Below are positions 43,679 through 55,400 of a DNA stretch of 64,000 nt, piece by piece (positions within the stretch are counted from its first letter, which is position 1; every line of letters starts with the position of its first letter). Both the position numbers and the translations under genes were made by a program. This DNA is from Bimuria novae-zelandiae CBS 107.79 (Eukaryota; Ascomycota; Dothideomycetes; Pleosporales; Didymosphaeriaceae). The stretch covers positions 47,765-111,764 of the forward strand of contig ML976677.1 of the NCBI GenBank assembly GCA_010015655.1, written 5' to 3'. The notes beneath the pieces are model-generated. The model saw nothing but the letters and a program-made list of their open reading frames with translations, was not told the DNA's origin and did not search any database.

Positions 43679-44327
43679 GTTGTGCTATCGGTGCGTATTT
43701 GGGGATGGTTTCTGACGATGTGCCGACTGCATGTTAGTACGGGATAAACCAGCAGAAAAAAGTATGGGAGGAAATAACTTACTGTGTTAGAGGATGGAGT
43801 GAGTGTGTTGAGGAAGGTAGAATGGGGGTTGTAAGAGTGGTTTAAATATGGGCGGCGAGCAGAGGGCGTTTGTGTTTGTCTTGGTGAAGGCGATAGAATG
43901 TGGGCGGGAAAATGGCTTCACCTGCTTGCAATTTTGCGGTGAAGACCCGAAATATGAACGCAGGAATGATTCCTCCTTCAATGGGATTTGTATTGATTTA
44001 CCGGGATTATCGTGCGTTAGAGCAAAAGAAATAATGAAGAATGTTCTGCGAATGGGGGAGAACGTTTGCGTATAGCATTTGGATGCCTTCCAGCTAATAC
44101 CGTGAGCATGTCTATGCTAGTTCCCGCTCGCCGTGTCTGAAGTGGGATATATATATATCAAACGATAAGCCACCGCCGGCTCCAGACCTTGCGACAAATT
44201 GGGGAGAAGATAGCTGAAACAAGAACGATAAAAATGTTCTGGCAAGGCCTCATAGAAGGGCTCCAAGATAACCCATACGTATATAGGATTATTGTTGTAG
44301 TGCTGAGTCTATCTATTTACAATAGTT

Positions 44328-44350
44328 GGAGGTATCTATTATATACCTCC
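44328..44350. repeat. 8-bp perfect stem, 7-nt loop
   Basis: GGAGGTAT pairs with ATACCTCC around a 7-base AT-rich loop. It could be a terminator-like or transposon-end structure. Confidence 0.6.
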
Positions 44351-44415
44351 TTAGTGTTTGCTATCACCTGGTCGATAACCAGTGGAGATGACTCTTACTG
44401 CCCATACTGAGCAAA

Positions 44416-44455
44416 CCCTACGGTATCTTGTGACCAGATTTTGGTCACCGTAGGG
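44416..44455. repeat. nested palindrome (7-bp outer, 7-bp inner stem)
   Basis: The outer arms CCCTACG/CGTAGGG enclose the inner arms GTGACCA/TGGTCAC. A one-sided 7-base bulge (GTATCTT) separates the left arms, and the right arms abut. This is unusual for random sequence of this length. Confidence 0.65.
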
Positions 44456-45514
44456 TATATCCCGGAGTGACACACACGTCACAAAGGAGTTCCATATCCA
44501 CGGTACGTTCAGGCAGGCTCAGCAAAGAAGAAGAGGCAGCAGCCCTAGCTAGATCGCGAGCGTACCGCTGATGCAGCCAACAGCTTCCCGGAGGAGTAGA
44601 GTTATACTCTCAATCCGACCAACATTTTGATGTCGCTGATATTGGCTTTGCAGATGCTGTTACGCCCGCGAAACCATAAAATTTGAGTTGTAGATAGAGA
44701 CGGCGGGGGTAGGAGGGCGCCAAGGCGAGTTCTATGCAGATTAGGAAAATATAGTAGTACGGAAGTAGCTCGAAATAGATGGCACCGCTCTAATGACGTT
44801 GAGGAGTTCACTTGGGTGGGATTTGAGGATTGCCTTGCGGCAGCTGGCAGATAAGTGGAACGGGGCATTGTGGGACGGATTTCGAGCTCGAGAGGCGAAT
44901 AGGAGAGATTCGACTAATTGGTGCTTTCCTCGTGACCGCACTGGTTGTTGGAGTTGAGATCTGCGGCTTCTTTTGACCCTGGGCGATGGGCAGACCTGTC
45001 GCGCCTGGGATGAACCACCACTGGCGGGCAGCACCAATGCCCGAAGGTGCTTCTTGATCACAGAACGCGGTTGCAGGACACGCTATGATCATTATCTTCG
45101 GGGAAGTGTATAGATTCAAATCAGGAATGTGCAAATCACGCGCTCCGTACCCAGAAACGAAGGCGAAGGCCGCTGTGCTGCCGGTGTCCTGTTCACAAAA
45201 TCTTCTTCCTCAAGGCTTGGACCGTGTCGAGAACACCCGACGAAAAATTGAAACAAGCCCGAAGGCGACCATGAAAAGCTGTGCCAGTAAACTACAGTAA
45301 GGCTCACTTCAACGCTAAACAAATTTGCCAGTGTACAATGGCTTGGTCAACATGCCTCTGAATGCTTGAGCATCAGTACGGCTCTGGCCTAGTTCCCCGC
45401 CGAACAGCGCTTTCAACGTACAGTACTCCGCACCGCACCGAGCTCCTGTACGTTCGTGCGGGTAGTAGGAGAAAATACGTACGTACGGCACACCAAGGCA
45501 GTGAGGGAGGTGCG

Positions 45515-45889
45515 TTACGTACAGCGTAGAGGTCCAATTTCTGGCCGTACGGGCCGGAGAGTATATAGAAATTGCCTAATCGGGAAGGACCTTGGTGGAG
45601 GAGTCGCTGGGGAGCTCGTTGGCGACGTCGTCGCCCTCCTTCTGCTCCTTCTGCTGCTCTCCATCCTTCTTGACGATGTGGGCACCAGCTGGGTGAGGTA
45701 ACTCGTGACGGCGTCTCTCCTCAGCCAGTTCTTTTAAAGCTGGAGAGCTTTTATCACCGCTGGGGACAGTGAGTTGCGATCGCACGTGACTGTACGTTTG
45801 GCGGAGGAGAAACAGCGCTCGCGGTCGCACGAGGTGGCTGGCACGGAGAGGTGATCCATGGCCATTTTGTAGACGATTAGGTAACGTTT
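45515..45889 (-). pseudogene. hAT-family transposase, C-terminal dimerisation fragment
   Basis: In one minus-strand frame the stretch KMAMDHLSVPATSCDRER, CFSSAKRTVTCDRN and LSPAVIKALQL is followed by TAA and then KNWLRRDAVTSYLTQLV. This is the hAT dimerisation region: short helix, Pro-Ala-Thr-Ser, (C/E)R.FSSAK, (R/N)xxL, and a terminal hydrophobic helix ending in W. The TAA replaces a probable CAA. Nothing recognisable remains upstream (higher coordinates), where the sequence turns AT-rich, presumably the mutated body of the same element. The terminal inverted repeats were not identified with certainty. Confidence 0.75.
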
Positions 45890-47895
45890 CTACCCTATCT
45901 CCGTCCACTAGCAGTATAGATCTTAGAGTAAAGCTACTAAATTAGGGGACGCTAACGTAATAAGTTTATCTTTATAAAGACTATTAAAGTACTTATTTAG
46001 CTAAGTTATATATTTTTACTACTTAAAGCTTTTCTTACTAGTAAAAAGGTAATTATTAATCTATATTATATAAATTTTATAATTATTGCTAGCGTACACG
46101 CTAGGAACTTTACGTTTACTAAGTAGCTTAAGTAGTTACTTATTATTTTTTTTATAGAGATTCTTTACCTTTAAGTATTATTTAAAGATGTCTTTAATAG
46201 ACCTTTCCGCCTTTTTGTGCCATAGCTTATGCCTCCGCTAGTAGGTCTTAAACTATAAGAGTCGTAGAAATAGGTAGAGGGTAGTAGCAACATAATATAG
46301 TAATAGCAAGGTGTTAAGGATAAGCTTTTTAAAATAATATAATAAACTTCTTAAGGGCGAGCGTAACGCCAAAGACTATATAATTATACTATTTAAAGCC
46401 CTTAATTTAATAAACGCTATTTTTATTATTATCACTAAAAAACGCGTAGATTTCTTATAGGTCAATAATTATTTATTATAAGTCTTTAAATCTGCTACTA
46501 CTAGCGTTGCCTTCTAGCAACTTTGTATTTTTATAAAACGCTTTTAAGATCTATATTATAATAGAAACTTTATCTTACTCGTCGTCTCATAGCGCGTTAA
46601 TTATAGGGGAGTATTTATTATTTATAGTAGAGACGTTATTTTAGACGCGCTTAAAGAATCGTTAAATAAGCTTATAAAGCTTATTATAATAGAGTAATAT
46701 AAAATAAACGCTATACTAGTAGATACTAGTATCTTTAATTAAATTAAGAGTAAAGAAGTTAAAGAGCTTATTTTTATTAAGTACTAAATACTATATATCT
46801 TAAAAATGGCGCCTTCTTTTATAAGAATTATAAATTATATTTATAAAATTATAAAACTTACTAATAGTACTATAACTGCGGAATAAAACGTATTATACTC
46901 TAAGTAATAACGAAGCTAATTCTTTTTTAAATTTACCAATGCTATTACTATATATAAGAGCTTTTATAATAAAATTAATTTTATACCTTATATAATATAT
47001 TTAGTACTAGGTGCTAATATAGAGGTCCTTAAGCATAATAGCTTTAAGCTTATTAATAAATATTATGCTATTATTTACAGCGTTATCCCTTATAAAGTAA
47101 TAAAGTTTCTAGATAAAATCGTACTCGCTATTACAAGGGCCGTACGTACCTAAGCTCGTTCTAGGTTAGGAGAGGATAGGTTAAGAATATAGCGCCTTAT
47201 AAATATTTAGTAGTTAAGAGCTAAGGATAACAATAAGGTTAGTTATAAATAATTTAATTTTATAATAAACTATAGAATAAATAATTAGGAGATTAATTAA
47301 TCTATTATAAGAGCTCTCTTTTATTAGTAGTAGTAATAAAAATATTACTAATTAAAAGGGAACTTAGCGTCCCTCTACTTTCTAGGTTATAGCTAAAGAA
47401 TTTAGAGGGAGTCCTAAGTAGAGGGGAACATGTGGATCTTCTATAAGACTAAAAAAATAGGTAGGTAGGTATATTTAGCGTAGAGTTTAGCGGTGTCGTA
47501 TATAGAGGCTAAAGGCGTTAGAGTTTTCGGCTATAAATCTAAAGAGTAGTAATATCTAGCTAATTAAAGTATTTAAGTTAATAGTTCTTTCTATCTTAAT
47601 ACCTTAGAGAACCCTAGTTACCCCCCTCTTCTATAAAAATATATAATATAGTAAGGTCGTTAACTAACTTTAAGTTAACTTAAGTAAAGTAAAAATTCTT
47701 ACTTATAGTTATTTAAATAAACCTTTACTCGTGGTTGCTCGTTATGTAATTAACTAAAGCTAACCAACCAAGCCAAGTTATTTGGTTATTAGACATACTA
47801 AGGAGGGCTAGGAAGGAGGCGCGCATGGTTGCTGATTGGAAGGACTGGAAGCCGTTAGGTCGCAGTCTAGGTGATTTGCAAGCTTGGTCGACTTA
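45890..47895. mobile_element. AT-rich, RIP-degraded transposon debris
   Basis: About 2 kb with very high A+T, many TpA steps, and TAG/TAA in all frames, in sharp contrast to the genes on the left. No open frame of useful length survives. The left part may be the rest of the hAT element; the right part includes one copy of a dispersed ~170-bp repeat and an LTR-like stretch near 47400-47760. The element classes are not resolved. Confidence 0.6.
47145..47312 (+). repeat. dispersed ~170-bp repeat, copy 1
   Basis: Starts CGTACCTA and contains GATAGGTTAAG and AATTTAATTTTATAATAAAC. It aligns by eye along its length with 52069-52238; the mismatches are mostly transitions, fitting RIP. Confidence 0.75.
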
Positions 47896-48333
47896 CTAAA
47901 TGTGGTAGTGGTAAAAATACTGGTGATAAGTGGGCAGTAGAAAGAGAATGTCGCTATAGCTAAGCCAGATGAAGAGAGTGTATGGAAAGCAGTTGATGAG
48001 ATCTGTAAAGAATGTTGTGGGAGGAGGTCTTGCTGTGGCGACTCTCAGGGGAAATTCGGAGAGGATATATAGTCTTTCCAAGAAGACAGGTTGCATACGA
48101 CGAACGGCGCCTTCGCGAAAGACCACGTCAAGAGTTCCCAGGCTATCATCAGAATCATGTTGAGTCAGGCGGGCACAATCCGCAATAGGTATGGATTCGG
48201 CCCTCTCGGACGAGGCACTGATGGCAAACAAATTGATCCTACGACTAGAAGCACCGAATCTCCCTGAGTAGTACCACGCCCATATCTGCGGTCCCAAAAC
48301 GCACCATCCAAAACCTGCCAGAAAGAGACTCAC

Positions 48334-48686
48334 CCCTGTATTGTCTCAGAGCGAGCTTTGCCGCCGGTGCGGTATTTGTTTGGTCCAAACACCGACAATG
48401 TTCGCTCCTTATGGCTGTGCTTTTTGAAGTATTCCAGGAGCTCCGCGTTGTTTCGAGGCCGCTGAGCCATCAACTGCTGCACATGATCCGCCTCGGTTGA
48501 TTCGGTCCTGATGAGATACTGCGTGTCAGACTCAGGGTCATTGTAGAAGACCCATTGGCATGCGACGTGTCCCTTTACTCTGTCTCGTTTGTGCGTGGCG
48601 GTGGGCTCGGCATTGTCTCCTGTCTGTGCCGTAGCAGGTGCACCCGCCGGCGCGGCTTCAGGATTGGAGTTGGACGCTGCAGTCAT
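48334..48686 (-). CDS. small protein of unknown function, 3' end unresolved
   Basis: ATG 48686 opens MTAASNSNPEAAPAGAPATA, then a more ordered part VACQWVFYNDPESDTQYLI and HVQQLMAQRPRNNAELLEYF. Read straight on, the frame ends TIQG-TGA at 48330, but the TGA is part of a GTGAGT donor (48333), so an intron is likely. Candidate acceptors (CGCAG or CTCAG, 48-70 nt downstream) lead into frames of about 30-40 codons (VLLVVGSICLP). The minus-strand frame down to 47896 is open too, but its membership is unclear. Family not recognised. It sits as a GC-normal island between RIP-affected blocks. Confidence 0.45.
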
Positions 48687-49249
48687 GCTACGGTGCTGTG
48701 AGCCTCGGTCGTGCAGGAGGAGTACAAAGGAGATTATTCACACCTGTCCATAACTAAGAGTATTCGAGCGATTTAGAAACACGTGGAATGTCAGAAAGAG
48801 TTTATTGCTGAGGTTGTGCGTCGGTTGAGGAGGTGAAGGCGGAACCGGTCTGGATGCGAAGGAGCGGGGATGAAGAGGTTAGGCGCTAAGAGGGGCGCAG
48901 TATGCGATTCGAGCGATACCTAGGTATGTTGAGCTTGGCAGGTGCCTGGATTCTAGAGGATTGTCGTGCGCATGGATTGATGGAGTCCGAGGGACAAGAG
49001 TGGCACAGCTAGTGGCACAGCTCTCGCCTAGCCTGACGTTGCACGATGGAAGCGTTCAACAGGACGATTTACCACTGGCGCCGTAAAACGGCTCCAGTTG
49101 GTTTCATGTTTTATTTCTCAAAACGCGAGGGTGACGGTGGTTTCATTGCTCTATCCTGAAAACTATTATAGCAAAGCTAGAAATAATCCTCCATTAACGC
49201 CGAAACAGCGCAAACTATGTTCTCCAAAAGAAGATTTGTATTAGCAACT
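48687..49249. other. intergenic
   Basis: 563 bases upstream of the small gene and downstream of the RTA1-like gene. No gene seen. Confidence 0.4.
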
Positions 49250-50490
49250 TTACACTCTCCTCCCGTTCAGCTCAATTCCCTGACACTGGAAGTAAGGTGG
49301 CGGACTGCTGTGTTCCACATTATCCAATCTCCTCTTATCAAGCCTGAAAGAGAACAATTCGCTCGGAAGGTATCGGACCGGGTGGAATGCAAGAAAAGCG
49401 CAGAGAGTTCCTGGCTAGAGATAAGAGACAAAACTGCGAAAAAGCTTTCTATACTCACCTAGCATTGGAAGTGCATCCAGTACCCAAAACGGCCACTCGT
49501 GAGACTGAAGATAGGATGGCGAGTCATGATTGCCGGTGAACTCGAGCATGCGATAAACGGCTCGGAGCTGGCATAAGTTCTTAGTATTCAGTTCGAGGGA
49601 TGTAAGGCGCGAACTTACCATAATGACGGTAGCAGCAACGATAACCGTCCAATTCAAGCGCGTCCACTTCACACTCGGCGTACCATACCGCAAGGGCTTG
49701 CCGATCCACGATCGACTCACCACGAGAAATCGCATGCTGATGAATAAAAAGGCCCCAAAACAAACCAACTACAGGACTAAGCCGAAGCGCAACGTGGACA
49801 TGCCGCTCCGCGATTTGTCCCCATTTTCTTTTGCGGATAGCTTTTTATCTGAGTACGCAGCTGCAATGGCCGATGCGCCAATGAACTGTATAGAAAAGGA
49901 ACCGAGATCAAACAGGACGAATATGAGGGTGAGAAAGCGGGGCGGGACCCAAATCGTCTTGAAATTTCGATTTTCGATTGGTACTATCGACCATACGATT
50001 CGGACGAAAGTGATGTAGCATGCTGCAGCGATGAAGGACGGTGCGAGACTAGAAAACGCTGTAATGTGAATAGTCATATTACGCAAAGGGTTTAAAAGGT
50101 GACGTACATGATCATGAGGTAGCCAACAACGAAAGAGTAAGGCTCAGTGAGATTACCTGCGGATATTGCTCGAGCTACAAAGCCGATGCACTCCACTAGC
50201 AAATACGTTAGTTTTGTATTCGAACAACATTCGTCACTAGTGTACTAAGAGCTCCAACGAGCATCGCCCAGAAGAACCATGTCTTTCCACGGACGAACAA
50301 CCAGGTATGCACAACAGTGACCAGCGTAAATGCTATAGCGCTGGTGACTGCGAGCGGGACGTTGGGGAGATAAATGTATGGACTCGGTTGCTCACTTTCC
50401 GCTGTTATGTCCAAGTTAGCATATTTAGAACGAACAGGAAAGGCTAAATACGAAAAATGCACGCTTACCTGTAGTACGTTCGGCAAACAT
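49250..50490 (-). pseudogene. RTA1-family lipid-translocation/resistance protein with one nonsense codon
   Basis: Six exons, 50490-50469, 50401-50246, 50195-50108, 50048-49619, 49567-49459 and 49410-49250, with GT-AG introns of 48-67 nt, give exactly 322 codons in frame, a normal RTA1 length. The start is MFAERTTG, then SPYIYLPNVPLAVTSAIAF. Seven hydrophobic segments follow, with family hallmarks: ALMECIGFVARAIS, LMIILAPSFIAAACYITF, FDLGSFSIQFIGA, LRAVYRMLEFTGN, and a FHPVRYLPS end. A single TAG at 49771-49769 lies between RFGLVL and LVCFGAFLF, where family members usually have Gln (CAG-to-TAG). All six splice sites are intact, so loss is recent, or the base is polymorphic or a sequencing error. 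Yeast relatives (Rsb1, Rta1, Rtm1) act in lipid export and toxicant resistance at membranes. Confidence 0.85.
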
Positions 50491-51621
50491 ATTAATAGAT
50501 TTTTGTGCATCTGACAGCAAGCAAAACAGTTGGGGTGGGATTCGACGTTTGGGGTGCGAGAATGGAAAGATAAAGGATGACGGTGGCATAATCAGAGCAG
50601 GACATATCTGCGCGGCCTCTCGATCCTCGCTGAAAGACACGTGGACTGTTCATGCCTAAAGAGGACACCTCAAGTGGTTAAGGGTAGCGAAGTCGCAGGG
50701 AGTGCGATGATCCGTTTCAAGATCTCAATATTTGCATCGCGGAGTATTGGTTAGGACCCGTTTCTCCCAGGCGGCTGGATTGCGGTGTAAAACCATGACT
50801 TGTAAAACCACTAGTATTGCATACAATCATAATACAAACGCTTCAGGATGGACACTGCAGATGTAAAGGAGTGGCGCAGTACTGGTAGCTCCCGTATACG
50901 TATACAATGTCGCTGGATTAGGGGTCTGAATCGCCAAGAAAGGTTAGATGCGGCGTGGACTTGAATGGGATGAGAAGGAATATTGGGCCTCGTGAGGGGG
51001 CTGGTGGAGTTTGTTGATATTCCGTGGTTCTATTTGCTGACGATCTTTCACGCCGCTCATCCCGCTGTATGAACGCCGCGCACCGCCGTGAAACAACTTT
51101 GCATATCGAACATCGACGTGTTAGTTACTTAGTCTACTTTGGCAGTTAGGTCAGCGTTTAGCCTGCTCGCCACATTGCATCCTCCGCATCCATTCGCTCG
51201 CCTTATTCCGTTGGCCTCTTGTCAATCTGGCATATTCTCATCGCTACAAAGCACAATTTCTTCCACGTGGAGCGTCCAACTGCCAGAATACCTGCACGCC
51301 TCGTCCTAATGTATCGCCAGCCTCCTGATCGATCCAGGATCCGCTTCCTTATTACAATCAACATGCATTTCGGAGAATAGAACGACTGTGCTTTAAACAG
51401 GTGGAAGTCGTCGTAAGGCTCAAGACAGTTTCGATAGATTACAAGGCAGACTAGCGGCTCCATGTTGAGACTAACTCGTGGCCTTGAAGTCTGTTCTAGT
51501 TGTCGAATGAATCAAGACAGATAGTCTGGGGGAGTTCAAGATCTCGTGTATAAAAGGAACCTCAACCGCTGCTAAAAGTCCATCATCACACCAGCTCACT
51601 TCACTTACTTCACTCACTATC
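50491..51621. other. intergenic, normal base composition
   Basis: 1.1 kb upstream of the RTA1-like gene, reaching to the LTR-like element. No protein-like frame. Confidence 0.4.
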
Positions 51622-51764
51622 TGTGACGGTTTAGGACATGAAGCTTGGGCCACCCGCGTACGTATGGCCCGTGCACGTGACTCACGTGATCCACAGTATA
51701 TAGCTCTATAGAGTAGCTTCTTAATCAAAACAACGATTGCCTCAACACTCTTGTCAACGTCACA
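51622..51764. mobile_element. probable LTR (TGTGACG...CGTCACA)
   Basis: A 143-bp segment bounded by perfect 7-bp inverted ends TGTGACG/CGTCACA, with the TG...CA termini of LTRs. It contains a TATA-like AGTATATAGC and is GC-normal. The sequence turns AT-rich right after it. No matching 5-bp duplication flanks it (CTATC versus TTATA), so it is more likely the outer LTR of a degraded element extending right than a solo LTR. Confidence 0.6.
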
Positions 51765-52433
51765 TTATATTAGTAGTATAGTTTTATATTTATAAAAAAA
51801 TCTTAAGTCCTTCTTTTTTACCTTTATAAATTTTAGGAACCTTAAAGGATATCCTTCCCGTAATTATAATAATTAAAATATAAGTTATTAGCTTAGCTAG
51901 CTACTCTTTAAGCTACTATATTTTATTAGCTTAGTTAGTTAACACTATTATAGTATTTATAGTTAGTCTAATAGCCGTGCTCCTTATTAGGATCCTTACT
52001 ATAGTAGCTACTATAGTTATTTTCGTCGTTTCAAACCTTTAGGTAGTTAAAGTATTATAAGGGCTCTACGTACCTATACCTAGTCTAGGTTAGGGGAGGA
52101 TAGGTTAAGGGTGAAGTGCCTTATAGATATTTAGTAGTTAAAAGGTAAAGATAGCTACGAGGTAGGTTTTAAAAATAATTTAATTTTATAATAAACTATA
52201 GCATAACTAACTATGAGATTTACTAATCTGTTATAAAGATATACTCGTAGTATATTAAGTTAATTATAAGCAGTAGGAAAAGTATAAAAATATTATTAAA
52301 TTATATACTACTTATCCTAGTCCTTACTATTATCTAAATTGCTATTATAGTCCCGCTAAGATCCTTTTTCTAGAAGTAGTCCCTAGGACTTACTATAGTC
52401 CTAACTCTTATGCAGGACTTCTTGCTTATACGG
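51765..52433. mobile_element. AT-rich RIP-degraded sequence
   Basis: No open frame. It includes copy 2 of the dispersed repeat (52069-52238) and may be the interior of the element whose LTR lies at 51622. Confidence 0.55.
52069..52238 (+). repeat. dispersed ~170-bp repeat, copy 2
   Basis: Counterpart of 47145-47312, in the same orientation. Shared landmarks: CGTACCTA, GGATAGGTTAAG, TTTAGTAGTTAA and TTTAATTTTATAATAAACTA. Confidence 0.75.
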
Positions 52434-55400
52434 TGTTACGACCACGAACCCCACAAGGATAAAGAAGCCAGACAATTACGCCAAGAGAGTAATTATTAAC
52501 GAAGTAGCAGAGTTAACGGGACCTAACAGGGCGCGGGGTAGCTTAGTCAGCAGTTACGTAACGAAGTCCCGCATAAAGGGAAGTCCTATAGGACTACCGT
52601 AGTCCCTGGGACTACAGGGCCTTGGCGGGACTACGAAGAAGGAATAGGCTAGTATATAGTGTGACGACTTTTCTATTGTTATTTCCTTCCTCGTAGTTAA
52701 CTTATATATCTTCTGTGCGAGTACGTTCTCCTATACAGACTAATAGTTATCTTATTTATTATAAGATTAGATTATCTAGCCGCGCTAAGTGTCGCATTAA
52801 CTTGTACTACTAAATAATCTGTAAAGCACCACAATACCTTACCGCCCTAACCTAGATTAGAACAAGGCGTGAGAGCCTTATAACACTTTAACTACCCTAC
52901 GGTATAATAGCAGGACCTAGTTCGACCACCGTAGCTCCGGCACCTAAGGAAAAGACCCTAGGAGAGATAGTTATTAAATAAGTAGCTTAGATAGCCTAGT
53001 TACAGGAAATCATTAACTAGATAAGCGAAAAGATAAGCTAATAAGAAAATGCGAAACATTAACTAAAGGTCCTAAAGCCTAAACCCTATTTAGGAAAGGG
53101 TCACCCAGGAACGTTCCTAACCTAGATAGAACTATTTATCCGTTACAACCTAGGAAAGTTTAATACAGAACAAGATAAGATCCTAGTTACTTATATAAAT
53201 ATACAAGACAAGGCAGCCGCGTAGGCTAGACTAATAATTAATAATTTCCTCGAGAATGGTAAATTAGAGGATTATAGTTTAGACGCTACTAAAGACGCCT
53301 TTAAGGACTAGGAGTCTTTTTACAAGGCCGTGAAAGGAATATTTAGCACTATTAATAAAGGATATTAAGCCGAAATACGCCTCCAGCGCCTACGTCAGGA
53401 GAAATCGGCGGTACTCTATATACTAGAGTTTAAACAGATTATGGCAGAACTCGAAGGATAGGGAAAAGCCCCACTTATAATTACCTACTATAACGGACTA
53501 AAAGAATCAGTCAAAGACGAATTAGTCCACTAAGGAAAAGCAGACGACCTGGAAGAACTTATTAATAATATAATTAAAGTAGATAATTACCTGTACGAAC
53601 GCAAGCTGGAAAAACAGTATAGTACTAGGCTACTTACTAGAAAAGAGAATTAATTTAGGCCCGCAGGAAGAGACTAGGACGGAGATGTTATTATAATTAA
53701 TAAAGCCTAATAGTATAAAAAGAAGAATGGCAAGGGAAAATAGCCGTATAGACTAAAGAAGAGTTACTAGGGCAAGAATAGTATTTTGTAGGAAGAGCAA
53801 GAACGGAGGTTTAAAGACAAAGCCTGCCTTTAATATAGTAAGCTAGGCCACTTCGCCAAAGACTGCAACGATTAGGAGACTAAGGTTAATATAACTAACC
53901 TTCTACGAGTGGCTATGGTCACCCTTACGCTGGTAGAAGCTGACGGAGTGGATCTTACGCAGGAGATCCTAGAGCTAATAGAAGAGGAAGAGGAACGAAA
54001 GACCCTTCCTAAGTACTAGATTTTCTAAAGACTGGCCAACGACACTTACTGGATGTGCAGCAGTGCGCTATATTAATCGTCTTAGTGTGAGGTAAAAGTG
54101 ATTGTCTAAGGGGCACACGCATGGGACGCCTATTGGCTAGCGGAGAAACTACAGGGGCGCCCAAAATAATACCTACGCCAGATTACGATACAGGAACGAT
54201 ATGAATACGCTAAATGGTGGTAATGCACGCGTAAAGGATGCCGATAATACTCTAAGGCTAGAGTTAGGGCCTCCTATTTTCCAGGAGGTTTAGAACACTA
54301 TAGGCTAAAGTAGAGCCAGTGCAGCGTGCCTAATAATTGCTATAAGTACTTTCTAGCCTATTAGGCTAAGCACCATAAATAGAATAGTTAGTATTAATAT
54401 TTCGATATTACCTGTAAGCTATATAGGCAGCAGAAGTTCGAAATAGGCTAGTTTCCTTAAGGCTTAGACCCCCGCGATACTAGCACGATAATAGGGAATA
54501 TATAGCTAAAAAGAGACGTAGACTACTTATTAATTAGGTAAGAATAATATAACCTACAGTGCTTTACACACCTAAGCCTGCAGGAAGAGGTAGCCTCCTT
54601 AGATAGTTGTCTAGGGCATAATATATTAGCCTAGAACAAATGCCTTACTCTAAATTACCCGCAACATAGGAACTAAGGAGTATACAAATCTAATAGGATT
54701 AGAGAGACTTACGCCTTGTATTAATAGCAATATAAGTAGCACTAAATTAAGGAAGTCTCTAAGCTATCTAAGGTTTAGGACTAAATTAAGGAAGCCGACG
54801 CCAATTAGCCTAAAACCTTAGACAAAGGGTCCAATAATTTAAAAAACTAGATTATTACTAGGTAACGAGCCACACTAGTAATAGTGCGATTATTATAGCT
54901 TATTAAGTAGATACTCGCCAAGTTAAGAAGCGCTTAATTAAAGATATTATAGTGCATAGACATCGTGTTATAGCACTAATCGACCCAGGGGCAAACGCGT
55001 GTCTAATCGCCCCGTAAGTAGTTAAGAAGTACGATATACTATATTATAATAAGAAAACACCACTATAAATAGGACTTGCGGACGGGACCCGATCGTAAGG
55101 ATACGGTAACGGTTAGCTACGCCTTAAGACGGCGCTAGTATAAGTTAATATAGAAGGCCTAGAGAGCCAACACGTCTTTACTATCGCAGAGATGGGAGAC
55201 CTCGAAGCCATCGTTAGATACGAATAGCTAGAACAACACAATCTATAGATAGACTAGATTAAACGAATAATCCTTCCCCGGGACCTACTAGCGAAGGCTT
55301 AGGCGAGCCCTAGTAGGAGGGAAACTCCTTAACCTTAGGCGAGAAAAAGGAGTTGACTATCTAGAATATAAGAAATATTAGTATGCAAGATAGACAGGAT

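Larger units (their letters stand above)
43679..45514. other. intergenic, AT-richer, with palindromes
   Basis: Transition zone toward the repeat-rich region. It contains two clear stem-loop sequences (own entries). A 58-codon frame at 44234-44410 codes a hydrophobic peptide but is not supported as a gene. Confidence 0.4.

Noticed and set aside
44234..44410. 58-codon frame coding a hydrophobic peptide (MFWQGLIEGLQDNPYVYR...)
   Set aside because: Short, in AT-rich sequence where hydrophobic codons are favoured by chance, and overlapping a hairpin. No supporting signal.
45576..45908. 110-codon minus-strand frame (MDGDRVETLPNRLQ...)
   Set aside because: The hAT dimerisation signature lies in a different frame of the same strand; this is its shadow.
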